A DNA stretch of 64,000 nt from Psococerastis gibbosa (Eukaryota; Arthropoda; Insecta; Psocodea; Psocidae), in contig OZ020490.1 in the NCBI GenBank assembly GCA_963971405.1, positions 33,629,464 through 33,693,463 of the forward strand, in the 5' to 3' direction. The notes beneath the pieces are model-generated. The model was given only the letters and a program-made list of their open reading frames with translations, was not told the DNA's origin and did no database searches. The position numbers and the translations under genes are program-made. Each line of letters begins with the position of its first letter. The first letter of the stretch is position 1. Below, piece by piece: positions 33,511 through 45,070 of the stretch.

Positions 33511-34531
33511 ATGCAAATATTTTATAAACAATAACTTTTCACGTATTAACGATTTTATAAAAAAAAATTCGAAATCTAAAAATACCTTATTATATGATGC
33601 ATGAAGTAGTCTTCTACAACTTTGATGAGCCAAATTTTTAATTACATGCTTAGTTAATTAAATAAAAAAATAAAAAGTATTATATTTCGGGCTGCCACTT
33701 TCCTACGGGCTGTACACTCTTAAGAATGGCTTTGTATTATCGCTCTCCACGGTGTTTACAATAAACCATGCTTACTTAATCCAGCACCAGACACATACAG
33801 CCCCATATCTAAACTGATAGTAGTAATTTCATAGTTTTTTTTTAAATATTTTAATACACTAGTAAGTATAGGCTTCTTCTTCCTTAATACTTTCGACATT
33901 TGGGAGCCAGACTGAAGTTGAAAACTCGATTCATCGAACCAAGCCTCCAGTCAAGTACCGGATATGGTTTTGTTTGAGTTAGTTTTAATATTAATAATAC
34001 CTTATGCTATAATGTCGTTCTAGTTAGTAAGAAACCCTTGTAACTGGACAAACCGATATGGTCCTTAATTTTTCTTTTCCACATACTAGGCAACTATGGC
34101 TCTAACCCTTGTAACTCCATTTTTATTTTTTTAAAGCAAAAATAAGGCTTTTCATTCAATGGCTACCCTCATAACTCGGGCAAAAATTCTGCTCTCTTGT
34201 AAAATTTGCTTCTGATGGCGCTTACGACTGTTTCTTACCAAGCCGAAAGTTTTGTATATGGTTGCTGACAAACCGAAAGTCTCCATCAACTGCTTGTTAA
34301 TATATTATTGCATAAGTTAATTGGTCTCTAACAGTATTATTTATGTACAAGTTGTTACAATAGAAATAGGTGTAATATATGAATGGCGTGAAGTTAAAAG
34401 GCACCGAATCGGTTCGGTGGGGATTCCACTGACCTCGTTTGTGCGTGGCAGCGTGATATTGACGTGGTAGCAGACATTAAAGACAGTCTTAAAACAAAAA
34501 CAGAAACGAGGTTTGTGGCATCTCCGCCTTT

Positions 34532-34690
34532 CTGCAGTCTGATCGAGGCGTTTATAATACCGGGGTTAAATAAATACCCTAGGATTATAACTGTAAACAA
34601 ACAAATTTTGAATAGCACTTTCCATTATAAAATTATCTTGTTTACCAGTGGATTAAATAAACTTATTATAAACGCCCCGATCAGGCTGCT
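34532..34690. mobile_element. Palindromic MITE, ctgatcgaggcg type
   Basis: The ends ctgcagtctgatcgaggcgt and acgccccgatcaggctgc are inverted. The interior aataaataccctaggattat and aaatagcac segments match those of the split copy at 15272-16232. Confidence 0.65.
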
Positions 34691-35335
34691 GATAAGACAC
34701 TGGAAGGTACATGCATTAAGTTGATAGTTAGGGGTATTGAGAAGAGAAAAATTCTCAATCTAAAAATAGGCTATGTTCTTGGTTGCTTAATAATAATGTC
34801 CATCGGGCCCACTATGCCGTTTAGAATTAACTTATTCTTGGGGTTTAAAATGTAAACAATACAATTTCCAGTCTAAAATTATCTTATTTACATTTTTAAT
34901 CCCAGGTTTAAATAAAAAATAATCGCCTTTGTAAGACCGCTGACGGACTTTTTATGAATCTAGGCCTAATTATAGTGGCCATTCGTTCCCTTGTCGAATA
35001 CCAACGGCCCCCATGGATTTTGGACACTATGTATATTGTTTCCGTATGAACTTTTGGTCATTGACAAACGTATGCGTACTCGATGTCAACCTACATCGGC
35101 TACAACCGATAATGGACGAGATTACCATTGACGCAAAACAGGCTAAAGCATTCCTACTAAGTAGTAAGTACTGATGCGAGTAGATGATTATTGCCTTAAA
35201 AAAATAAAGAGAAGCATGTTAGGAGAGGTAGTAAAAAGGAAAGTCTTTCTTTGTTGCCAATAAGTCAAAAAAGTGTTGTCTGCAGTTCGCGGAAATAGGC
35301 TACCGTAGAAATACAGCATAGTTAAGCGGTCATTC

Positions 35336-35776
35336 CAACTGTCAATAATCGGTCATTTCTACATCAATAATTGAGGCAGTCCGTTGCAAAGTGCGCTTTT
35401 TCTCCGAGTAAGATTATTTTGGGGAAACCTTTAGTATGAATCCGTAGGGAAAACGCATGATTGTGGCGAAGGCACCTTTTGATATGGCATTCCTGATTCC
35501 AACTTCCCCTGCAATTTTATATGGGATCTGGTGCGTTTTACTACGATACTTTTAGCCTATCGTATAGAGCTCGTCCTGAAGATTAAAGTTGTACATCTAA
35601 CTCAATTTCGGAAATAAAAATGGAGAAGGCGCACTTTGCAATGGACCGCCTCAATTTGATGAGATGCTTGATTTTAGGCGACTATTATGTGGATACTTAA
35701 CTTATCTATTACAAATTAAGTTATAATAGTATGGTAGACTTATAAATAACGGATTATTGACAGATGGAATAGCTGC
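35336..35776. mobile_element. MITE of the 13257 type interrupted by another MITE
   Basis: The outer arms gcggtcattccaactgtcaa and attgacagatggaatagctgc are the host-type ends. Inside lies an unrelated element with ends ggcagtccgttgcaaagtgc and gcactttgcaatggaccgcc (35374-35651). Host sequence such as gatacttaacttatctatt continues after it. Confidence 0.65.
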
Positions 35777-36074
35777 ATTAACAAAATTTCCGCCGAAATA
35801 ATTTTTTTTTTTTGGAGAAATAAATTTTTAAAATTTCTGGGGAAAGAATTTTTTTAAATCATGTTGGCCAACCTAGATTTTTAGCATCCAAAATGGCGTG
35901 TAACATTGTTTTTGTTTCTTTTTGATATTTCAAGAATATATGAACAATAAAAGAATGAACATTTGCAAGTATTCAAAACTTAAGTCTAAAAAGCGGAAAA
36001 CCAGATTAACTTCGGTTACTGTAATTATATAGCCATAATATCATTAATAAACCGAGATAACTGAGCATACGATA

Positions 36075-39000
36075 ATGGCTCTGCTTCAAACACTAGTAAG
36101 TTAAAAAATACAAAATGCAAATTGGTTACTGGAAGAAATAGATATAGATATAGGAGAGACGCAAATACAATACCAAGGTAAAGGTTAAGTTTAGCTATCC
36201 CGCTGTATCAAAAGTCGAATGAAAATGCTTTTTATATGGAATTAAAACATCCCATTTGCAAGGGAATTCATATTTTAAGCAAGCGTTGTCTTATTTACAT
36301 GCCTCTGACAATGTTCCTTCCATTAAAAAATATGAGGAATTTGTCCCTTTACCAGCCCATGCAAAAATTCGAACTAAATTCGGCTGTAACTCAAAAACTA
36401 TACTTTTCCGACTTTTAATTCTTTCGGAAATGGATTTCTTTAAAGCTAAATCAACGATATAAAACCAAATTTTGTGATTTTAAGAGGGGTAGCTAAACTT
36501 AACCTTTACCAATACAAACATTTAAGGTCCCTAACAAACTAGAGCCGGATCGACCGTGTCCCGAACCCCAAAAAAATTGCTAGTAATACTGCACTAAAAC
36601 AGCCACTTGAAAGGGTGTTGTACACTTGTACAATAGGGGTTTGGTGCTCATACAACGTCTAATTCATGGGGTTGAACCCTGCCAGGCTGTAAATAGGTGT
36701 GTTAAGAAGCCTGCCCTTCATATAGAATAGAAGGTATAATATGTGGAATCAACCGACGCAGCCACACCAATAGCACTTACGATCTATAGCTGCATAAGTA
36801 CTATGGACTATCGCGAGTAAAAAAGAGCAGTCCAGACGACTGGTTATCAGCTTGTGGAAGAATATACCGTCTGCAATCACCCTCCTACACACAATAGAGT
36901 TAATCTCGAACTCCACTTGAAGCTGTGCTAACTAGATGGTCTCTGCAGTACGTCCAGTATACAGCTTGAACAAGTTCAGGGAACTAAGTTGGGGATTGGG
37001 ATGAATAAAAAATTAACCCCCCCCCCCCCCCGTCTAACATTGTAGTTTTACATTTGTTTTGGGCGCCGTCTATACCACCTTGGTGGGTCATGGACAAACG
37101 TTGAATTATTGATTGATTGAGTGTGAATAGGTCCCGTGCGTATATGCCCTGAAATGAGTAGTGCCTAATTGTCTCACTGTTAATGGCAACTTATTGTTCA
37201 GCTATATTATCTGTAACGTATTTAGCTTATATTGCCATGAATTCATTGGATTCCAGGGTATTAGCACATTAAAATTGTTAGGGGACTGCTCAGACTCAAG
37301 GCCTCATAGGTTATTATATTTAAATTAATTTTAACTCGTTGCTTTTTTACATTTTTAGATCTCAGACTCTGATGATGGCGGAGATGAACAGCAACATTCA
37401 AGTTCAGTAGCAGAGAGCGTGCAAGTTGAGTGCAAACCTGGTAATAAAATCTCCTATATTTTATTTATTTTTCAATTTAAACTTAATCGCGGTCCAATTG
37501 ATATTGCCCATGTTGATGTTCTAGTGCCGGCTGTAAATTTGCTACCTAGCCTGCTTAATTCGGTGAATGAATATTTTTACTTTTAGAAATCGTTCCTTGA
37601 CTTGCCAACTGTTCTACTGCAAAATTCTAACATTTCAGGAGAGCGTTCCAAAGTTTTTCCGGTGTATGTCCTACACTCCAGCCGTTCACTCCGATAGATT
37701 TCCGACGTTACTCAAGGTCAATACCCCTTTGCCCTACCTCGTTTTCTGTACGCTTAATTTAAAAAAAAATCCCTTTTGACCCTGACCGACTAGGTGTATG
37801 GAGATTTCATAAAAGCACCCACCCAGGCGGGTTTTCTTTCCCTTATAATTGATATATTGCTTTATTAAAGTACACTAGCACAAACCTTTTCTTATCAAAC
37901 CATAATTTGCAGATGTTTTGATTGAAGTCAAAGAGGAGGCGGATCTTGAGAACTGGGAATACGGCGTGGAAGAGGCGGAAAAAGATGTAAAAGTGCAGAA
38001 AGTTACCAAATTGGACGAAGTAAAGAACCAAGAACTGCTACTGTCTAAAATTCCAGGTAAAACCTTCTTCTATCATATTACAAATCACAGTGATCCTAAT
38101 GAAGGTGGGGATTATTTACACATTATATTGCAGTTATATTGAATATATAACACTGACATTAACTTAACTTTGGTTGAAGAGGCAACCTCCACGCTATAAC
38201 CGAAATGAGGGGATAGAGAAAAACTGGGCTTAACGGGATTCGAACCCTTGATCTACGCCTAACCGGGACGTTGTCTTTCTTCAAAGAAAAGCTAAAGGAC
38301 AGATCCGAAATTATTCCTACTGCTCATTGTGAATTTAACTTTCGTACCCACATATTTTATAAAGATCCATCTCTACACGAAATTTCAGCTGTTGTTGTTG
38401 ACTCGTGTATACAGTTAATTGTGATTCCTTTGTTTCAGACTTAGTCATTAACGTGAATGTTAAATCCGAAACAGAAGACATTCCACGCAAAAAATACAGA
38501 AAGAAGAAATCGAAGCTAAGTCGTTCAAAAAAGAAATCTGAACATTTCTCGTGTAACAAATGCGGTAAAGATTACGTAAGCAGAGAAAGATTTGAACTGC
38601 ACGTCCTAAGCCACGACAAGGAAACAAACTTTGATTGTGAATACTGTAAAAAATATTTCGCCAACAATGCATCTCTAGGAAGACATCAGCTCTACTATCA
38701 TCGTGCAGATAAGCCTTATACCTGTACTGTTTGTTCCAAAGAATTCGCGTTGGAGTACCATTTACAAAGGCACGAAGCTGCGCATGCGCGTGCTGCAGAG
38801 ACTCATGCTTGTGGCGTTTGTAATAAAGTATACAGCAGACGGGTTGACTTAAAAAAACACGGGAGAAGCCATACGGGAGAGCGGCCATATATCTGTGATG
38901 TTTGCGGATTGTCGTTTACCCTTATCGGGACACTCAAAAGACACCTGCGTATGCATGACGGTCTGAAACCTTACAAGTGCGAGAATTGTGAGCTGTGTTT

Positions 39001-39217
39001 TCGCGAGCGGGGATCGCTACGGAAACATTTGAAGGTTCATGCGGGTATTAGGCCACACGTGTGCGAGGTTTGCGGCAAGAGGTTCGCGGAGACTCATAAT
39101 TTGCGGCGCCATTTTGTGGTTCATACTGGGGTGAAGCCTTACAAGTGTGATACCTGCGGCAAGTCGTACGCGCAGAGTTGTTATTTTAAAAAACACATGC
39201 GGTCGCATTTTATTTAA
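36075..39217 (+). CDS. C2H2 zinc-finger protein, eight fingers (ZNF-C)
   Basis: Exons are 36075-36095, 37359-37440, 37913-38056 and 38439-39217, giving 341 residues with no frame break. The first exon is only seven codons (ATG to a cacta/gtaagt donor, phase 0), after an in-frame TAA. The second is acidic (ISDSDDGGDE). The third starts DVLIEVKEEADLE, with a SUMO-motif-like VKEE, and is phase 1-1. The last starts with Lys/Arg-rich sequence (KKYRKKKSK), a possible nuclear localisation signal, then eight C2H2 fingers to a TAA at 39215-39217. The layout matches ZNF-A. The role is presumably DNA-binding regulation; targets are unknown. The finger exon is certain, the tiny first exon less so. Confidence 0.8.
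36177..36510. mobile_element. Palindrome-ended MITE, ggtaaaggtt type
   Basis: Ends are ggtaaaggttaagtttagct and agctaaacttaacctttacc. A second copy is at 52816-53138, and partial relatives lie near 3600-3790 and 54508-54720. It lies in ZNF-C intron 1. Confidence 0.75.
36640..37135 (+). mobile_element. Non-LTR retrotransposon 3' end with (ATTG)n tail
   Basis: The segment agttcagggaactaagttgg, a C homopolymer run, cgtctaacat, ccaccttggtgggtcatgga and attgattgattg is the plus-strand counterpart of the 3' end at 15330-15950. The coding part upstream is degenerate. It lies in ZNF-C intron 1. Confidence 0.65.
38155..38280 (-). repeat. Truncated tRNA-bearing repeat in ZNF-C intron 3
   Basis: It matches 24085-24240 in inverted arrangement: actttggttgaagaggcaac, ataaccgaaat, and gggcttaacgggattcgaac to cgggacgttgtctt. 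The tRNA-like part is cut off after the D-arm region, at about 38278. Confidence 0.6.
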
Positions 39218-39299
39218 TGTGAATTTGCTTGAAAGGACATTTTTATTTGGGTACTACGTTAGAGTCTAGTTAAAAGGTGGAAGCGTAAGATAAAAGAGA

Positions 39300-39595
39300 G
39301 AATCTGGTCTGGGAACAGATTCATGAGAGAGTTTCTTCATGGACTTCGTGGAAGTGAAACATGATTAATAAGTACTATATATATTATATATTTAAAAAAA
39401 AATGCAATTAATTCCACAACACACATTTTTTAAATAATAACAGCTGTTTCGGTGTAACACCTTCTTCAGACTGGCCCCAACAAGTACCTATCATCAGTGT
39501 TAATAAGTGTGGAGGGGAAATTGTTTTTTCTATATATAATATACTTATTAATCTGGGAACAGATGCTATTTCAGTACGCTTCATCTGCTCAAATA
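39300..39595 (-). mobile_element. Penelope-like element remnant with hammerhead-like motif
   Basis: It shares cttcgtggaagtgaaac, aattccacaaca and cagctgtttcggtgtaacac with 10375-10745. On the minus strand 39476-39436 reads CTGAAGA, an extra A, the GGTG/CACC stem, GAA, the self-complementary ACAGCTGT and T. It lies just downstream of ZNF-C. Confidence 0.6.
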
Positions 39596-40085
39596 AAGAA
39601 CCTTAGCGAGGAGATGCCAGGAAATAATGTATCGAACGATAATCCGAGCAGTCGTAACCTATGTGTGTGAGACATGCGTTATGACTCCGAGGAGCGAGGG
39701 GCTGCTTGAAAGGTGGGAGCGTAAGATACTCCGAAAGGTGTATGGGCCAGTGCAAAATCAGGGAGAGAGGGAGGGATAGAGAGAGTGGCGTATCCGTAGA
39801 AATGATGAGCTCTACGCGATATACGAAGAACCTACGATAATAGCCGAAATCAAGTGGGCCCGCATCAGGTGGCTGGGGCACGTGGAACGAATGCCAGGCA
39901 GTAGGGCTGCAGGAGCAGCCTTACACAAGGTGCCCCAAGAGAGAAGACGAGTGGGACGACCACGGATGCGATGGCTTGGTGACGTCGAGGTGGATCTGGC
40001 GACCCTTGGCGAAGTAGAGCGCAGGCTAGCGCGATGTGGCAGATGTGGCAAATGTAGGGCCAAGGAGTTAGTATCTTGTTCCAAT
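39590..40085 (+). mobile_element. Non-LTR retrotransposon C-terminal fragment
   Basis: In broken frames it encodes RAVVTYVCETCVMTPRSE, LLERWERKILRKVYGP, IKWARIRWLGHVERMPGSRA and RRRVGRPRMRWLGDVE. This is the usual C-terminal region after the RT domain in a common class of arthropod non-LTR elements. A stop and indels show it is dead. Confidence 0.75.
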
Positions 40086-40449
40086 AGGGCTATATTTCTT
40101 ATCACTTTCAATGTGTTCTATCGTTTTGATTGATGGGCGTAATTGCTAATGATGTATTATGTATGGGGATGGGTCACACCAATCAGAGGAGGGTATTTGC
40201 CTTGTTGGATATACCATCTATACAAACGTTCTTTATTCGGCCAGGCGAAAATAAATGTGATAAGTTTGGTTAATAGTTACCATATTAATAGTACCTATCG
40301 TATTTTAAAAATAAATGCTTTCTCATTTACTTCAATTTTATTGTATCTGTTAAAAAGCAAGCTTACCAATGGCATTGGCCACTCCTGGATCACCCGAAAT
40401 AGAAAGAATTTTCCATATGGGCGACTTATAGGTTAGTTTATATTTTTCT

Positions 40450-40852
40450 TTAAGAGCACATGCTACGTAGAAAATGAGCACCCCAAAATTAGTTGTTTTT
40501 ATTGACTTTTTCTTTTTTCTTTAATTAACAAAGCAAGTCATTAAAAATTTAGCTCATGGAAGTTGTAGAAGACTGCTTCATGCATCATGTAATAGGAAAT
40601 ATTAAATTTTTGGTACCTTAGTTCTTTCATAAATACCAGAACAGACTAAAATTATGCGTATTCTGGGATTTTTGGAAGAACTATAAAACCGAAAAGACAA
40701 AATACCCGATTATATGATGCATGAAGTAGTCTTCTACAATTTCCATGAGCCAAATTTTTAATGACTTGCTTTGTTAATTAAATAAAAAATAATAAGTCCA
40801 TAAAAACAACAAATTTTGGGGTGCTCATTTTCTACGTAGCATGTCCTCTTAA
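40450..40852. mobile_element. TTAA-flanked MITE, gctacgtagaaaa type, intact
   Basis: TTAA is present at 40450-40453 and 40849-40852. The ends gagcacatgctacgtagaaa and ttctacgtagcatgtcctc are inverted, and the arms continue through tgagcaccccaaaatt. It is the complete relative of 28693-29075. Confidence 0.75.
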
Positions 40853-41084
40853 GTTTACGCTAAAGCCATTTGCCTTTCCCCATGAAATTTAATGAATGTA
40901 TCTGAGTAACCTCTTCATTTGCCCCTATGAGTAAATTCATACTTGTACTGAGCACGCTACCGTCTTGCCTTCGCAGGTCGCTTGTTACAACCATTAAATC
41001 ATTAAGAAGGTAATTAAATACTTATAATCGAAATATTTGTATTATTTTCGAAGCTGTAAACCTTATAAAGATTTCCACAACGGT

Positions 41085-41222
41085 TTGATAACAAAGTAAA
41101 TTGACACGACTAATTCAGAGGTGACCCGGGCTCGACACGCACTAGTAGTCTCAGTGGGTTAACATGTCTCCCAGTGCCCCACCATATTCCCCTGCCAGCG
41201 CTGTACACACTACCAAGTTTGC
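41085..41222 (+). repeat. Dispersed repeat family R, 3' part
   Basis: It holds the segments aagtaaattgacacgactaa, ttcagaggtgacc, ctcgacacgca and catattcccctgccagcgct, in family order. It is followed immediately by a non-LTR tail in the opposite orientation. Confidence 0.5.
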
Positions 41223-41690
41223 TTCTTCTTCAGCCAATGCCTGTCCTTGGCTGGCTGGCTATTTGACGCCGTGCCGCATAGTAGAGCTGGGCCAATCCCT
41301 CCTGTGTCTCAGTACGGTTTTCTACCTCAATGCCAGTGCAGCTGAATAGGTGATCGGCATTCCCCTTCCCTTGGAAGCAGAGGGGGCATTCGGATGACTC
41401 AGCGATACCTATTCTGTGGAGGTGGCTCTGGAGGTAGTCATGTCCTGTGGCCATTCGGAACGCTGCCACAGCGATGTCCCGACGCAAGTTGTTGGGGATG
41501 GTTTTTACAAGGAGCGGTTCCCATCGTTTGCCAGCTGCTCTCACGTTCCAGGCATCTCTGGTCGCGTTCTTGGCATTTGCTTGTATTAGTCTGCAAGTGG
41601 TGGAGAAGGTGAGGGGATGTAGAGGTTGCTGTACTAGTCATCCCGCCTTTGCGAAGAAGGAGTCGACTTGGTAAGGCAGCTGGCAAAAAA
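41222..41690 (-). mobile_element. Non-LTR retrotransposon 3' fragment (C-terminal zinc knuckle)
   Basis: A minus-strand frame at 41230-41544 encodes [18 protein letters not shown] then SECPLCFQGKGNADHLFSC, the C-terminal CCHC-type region that follows the RNase H domain in many non-LTR elements. Upstream sequence in a second frame is degenerate. Related tails lie at 20460-20590, 56885-57190 and 59955-60010. Confidence 0.75.
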
Positions 41691-41699
41691 TGGAATGCT

Positions 41700-42714
41700 A
41701 TGAGCACCTGGCATGTGTTTGAGGTGGTTGAACGAGAAAATAACTTCGTGCAAGTTCGAACATGTAGGTCTCGACTCGCACCCGAATTTGGCTAACTCAC
41801 GCTCACACCTGTTACACTGTGTCTCAGCAAGCCCATTGTTGCTTGCAGAAGGAGTGAATGGACATCGAGAACATGTACCAATAATGTCCTAATATATCAT
41901 CTAGGTTGTCTGCAAGGGCTTCGATTATAAGCCGTTTAAAAAATAATAATCGGACTCAGAAAATAAAACGTCCTTATTAAGAGGCAAGACAATGTTTATT
42001 CCATTTTAATCATTTTTTTAAAACACATTTAATATAATAAAGAAATCTGCTACATTTGCGGAATATAATACACGGTAAAGAAGCAATCAGTCATAATTCA
42101 GAATAAAAAAAGTACAATGTCATGAATAAGTAATACCCCATTTAGTTGTTTCCTCTAAACTTATTCCCTAAAGTTTCTAAAAAATGCATTAATTGCTGTA
42201 TATAAATACGAATGAAAAAAACTAGGCATTATGTAGTGCTAGGTCAGTCAATGGAATGTACCTTGCCGTACTGTCAATAGGACGAAAACAGCATATTTAT
42301 AAGCTGTAGAAGGTAAAAAGTTGCCTTTGCATAGCCCTACATTTACAAATGTCAAGCGGTTTTCTTATTTTCGTTAATTGGAGATCAAAAAGTAATGTGT
42401 ATAATATAATAACACAGTAGAGGAATTTCCACTAATGAGTAAAGACAGCTCCAATTTTTTGTAGAGACAGAGATTTCCAAATATTTTTGATTAAATTGTA
42501 TTTTATATAGCTACCATATCATCATAGGTGCGCGACATTTTGGGGGCTACTCCCGGCATGTGTCGATAATCCTACCCTTAATGTCTCTTTGTACGAGTAT
42601 TAGAAAAAACGATATGTTCCCATAGTTAATATTTTTATCCCAGACTATACGGTAGCATATTACAAAAAATGGAGCAAAAACCAGGAAATATACTGATCAT
42701 GCACCAGAAGCTAA
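41700..42714. other. AT-rich intergenic stretch, nothing recognised
   Basis: I see no ORF, palindrome or known repeat that I can support in this stretch. Confidence 0.4.
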
Positions 42715-43090
42715 GCTGGCTATTCCACTTGTCAATATTCCGTCAATAATTATGAGATTTTTTTCTCTACTTACTCTACGTCATTGTCCATTATAACTTC
42801 TGCATGTTAAAATTGATCAATATTCATAGAGTGAAATCACGCTTTGCAAACAATAAGAAACTAAAATTAACAATGGCGTGGTCTGGATGTGATAAATAAT
42901 TGTAATTAATTTCTTGAGAACAAACGAATTATTTCATAATTTAAATCATAAAATTTCTTGTAGATTATAAAATTAAAAGAAAGACGGCGGGCAAGCTTAA
43001 AAAATTGGAAAAAATTGAAAACAAAAATGGTCAATTACCGTCAATAACATTATCAAAATTGAAGAAAAATTGACAAGTGGAATAGCCGCC
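42715..43090. mobile_element. Palindromic MITE (TAA target duplication)
   Basis: TAA lies at 42712-42714 and 43091-43093. The ends gctggctattccacttgtca and tgacaagtggaatagccgcc are inverted. The interior is the reverse complement of 2600-2930. Confidence 0.7.
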
Positions 43091-43534
43091 TAACTAATAA
43101 AGATGCAGTCAATAAACCCAAAAACTAAAATTTGATGCAGAGTGATGTGCATTTTATCGCCTGACTAGGCTTTAGACTAGCCTTTTGCCTCAACATCTTT
43201 CTCGATAAATGGAAGTAGTCTTTTTTGTAGGTCTACTTATGAAGCTTTAATTCTCTTTTTTGCATTGGACACCCCAAAAGCACTTACAGTTTTGTAGGGA
43301 TCATCACCAATAAGCAGCTCGTTTCTCAGATGTGATGCCTGAGCCTCCTTTACTTCATTACAGCAGTGGGTTAGCTTACTACTGTCAGAATATCAAATAG
43401 CGTCGCAGGCAACACGATTTCAGACTTAAAGGGACGGTTTTGTTGCCATTGGAGACTTTTAGTACATTAATTCAACACGGCTACTATTCCAACAAGCAGT
43501 GCAAGACAGCATGGAATTGATTGGACAATCTACA

Positions 43535-44225
43535 GTTAGATATAGGAGGGAGGGAGGAGACATTCCGTTAAGGATATTTTTTTAAAATTGAATTTCTAGT
43601 GCCACGTCTTCTTCGAGCAATGAAAACACGCCATGGACACTTTCAAGCAACAAAACATCCCGTCGTGGCTGCAAAGCCTACTTTTTAATATTAGTTAAAA
43701 GAAGACGTGATGAAGCAGTAGAATCCGGGATGATAGGCCATGATCGTTCTGAAAGGGTACTTCCGGATTTTCCGTCAACATCTGCGGTCGATAGGTTCAG
43801 CAGCAACTAATAGATACAATAATAGAAGTCTATGCAGATCCACTGAAGATGTCGACCGCAAATGTTGACGAAACGTTTGGAAGTACGCTTTCAGAACTAC
43901 CACGGGCTATCATCGCGGATTCTACTGCTTCGTCATGTAACTCCGACCATGAAAGCCTTAGTAATTATAAAAGAATACGTGTCAATTGCCCGAAGCTCAG
44001 ATTGGTTAATTTTGGTTTAATATGGAGACAGCAACAGAAATTTCAAAAAATTTCTTTGGCGAGAGCGAATTTCCAATCTCTCCTAGAGTTCTATGTAAAA
44101 GAGACGGGACATTAAATATATACGGATATTTTTTTAAATTCCTGCCGCCACCTGCTTCTTCTTCGACCATTCCGAGGACTTCCAGGCAACAACAAATCCC
44201 GTCGCAGCGGAAAGGTGTGCTCTGA
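43535..44225. repeat. Complex duplication, partly inverted, partly direct
   Basis: The segment 43710-43795 (gaagcagtagaatccgggat to catctgcggtcgatag) reappears inverted at 43848-43935 with substitutions. Separately, gatatttttttaaa followed by ccacgtcttcttcgagc and aacatcccgtcgtgg at 43570-43670 reappears in direct orientation at 44127-44210. Both units contain short open frames with Ser/Thr-rich words, but none with a splice context that I can support. Confidence 0.6.
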
Positions 44226-44306
44226 ATTGTCAAAAAATCTGTCCATCAATAGCCCGAAGCTATGATTAATCGAAGAACACATGGCAGGTGCCAAATAATA
44301 TCCTAA

Positions 44307-44671
44307 GGCGCGGTTTCCACCGACCTCTAAGTGTAAAATACACATACGGTGACGTGGTAGCAGATATCATTAATAAAGGCGGGGTTTCCACCGACCTCTC
44401 ATTGCAGAATGCAAATGACCTTGACGGAAATTTGAATTTTTCTTTTTATAGTAATCTATTAAAATGTTTGTACTTAACATATCCCATGACGCCAATTTTT
44501 AATTTTAGTTTGTTTGTTTGTGATTTTACTCTATGATCATTGATCAATTTTAACTATGGCATAGAGTAAAACAAAAATTTCCGTCAATGTCATTTGCATC
44601 CTGCAATGAGAGGTCGGTGGAAATCCCGCCTTTATTAATGATATCTGCTACCATGTCACCGTATGTGTATT

Positions 44672-44703
<32 letters not shown>

Positions 44704-44942
44704 GGACTTTTTATTGTTTCTATTACTAAGCCAACCTAGCGGAGTTAGGACTATAAAGCCCTCTCTTACACTCAACTAGGATGACCCGGGACCGCCTGCT
44801 TTACATGCCCTCCGAAGCATGGCCAGAAAATGTAGCCAGTGTGGGACTCGAACCAACAACCTTTCGGGTGAAAGTCAGAGTCCGTACCACTACGCTACAT
44901 GTCCTGACATTTTGCACTTAGAGGTCGGTGGAAACCGCGCCC
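44307..44942. mobile_element. Composite palindromic MITE interrupted by a SINE
   Basis: The outer ends ggcgcggtttccaccgacct and aggtcggtggaaaccgcgcc are inverted; the left flank is TAA, the right CAA. The inner element begins ggcggggtttccaccgacct after ttaataa. The right outer arm is interrupted at 44668-44908 by a SINE. Confidence 0.75.
44668..44908 (-). repeat. tRNA-derived SINE (family S), full, with ATTTT target duplication
   Basis: ATTTT flanks the element on both sides (gtgtattttaaat and gacattttgcac). The minus-strand head catgtagcgtagtggtacgg carries a B-box-like ggttcgagtcccac, and the 3' tail is an (ATTT)n run after aaaaagtcc. It gives clean ends for the family. Confidence 0.8.
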
Positions 44943-45070
44943 AAGCATGAGCTAGCGTCCCTTCTCTCCTATACATACACAATAGAACTAAAGGACAAAT
45001 ATTGCACGTCTTTCACACATAACATCGATCAGCTAAAGACGTCACTATGCAAGATCTCCATTCGTTATGT

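Larger units (their letters stand above)
29078..33723. mobile_element. TTAA-type MITE split by the gypsy insertion
   Basis: The left arm (gtgtacagcccgtaggaaat, 29083 on) and the right arm (cctacgggctgtacactctt, ending with TTAA at 33720-33723) match the ends of the intact copy at 55377-55762. The intact copy shows the sequence atgcaaatattt continuous across the site where the LTR element sits here. The arms occupy 29078-29173 and 33511-33723. Confidence 0.75.
33724..36074. other. Intergenic stretch between the gypsy element and ZNF-C
   Basis: No gene is supported. It holds a degenerate composite-MITE arm (about 34417-34530), a palindromic MITE (34532-34690), a partial relative at about 34840-34930, a dispersed repeat at 34970-35160 shared with 57280-57500, and a MITE nested in another (35336-35776). 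Confidence 0.5.

Noticed and set aside
38225-38278. Second tRNA gene
   Set aside because: The 5' half beyond the D arm is missing; it is a truncated copy of the repeat at 24064-24205.
43849-44115. 88-residue frame starting MSTANVDE
   Set aside because: It lies on one copy of a partly inverted duplication; the mirror copy has no matching frame, so it is probably chance.
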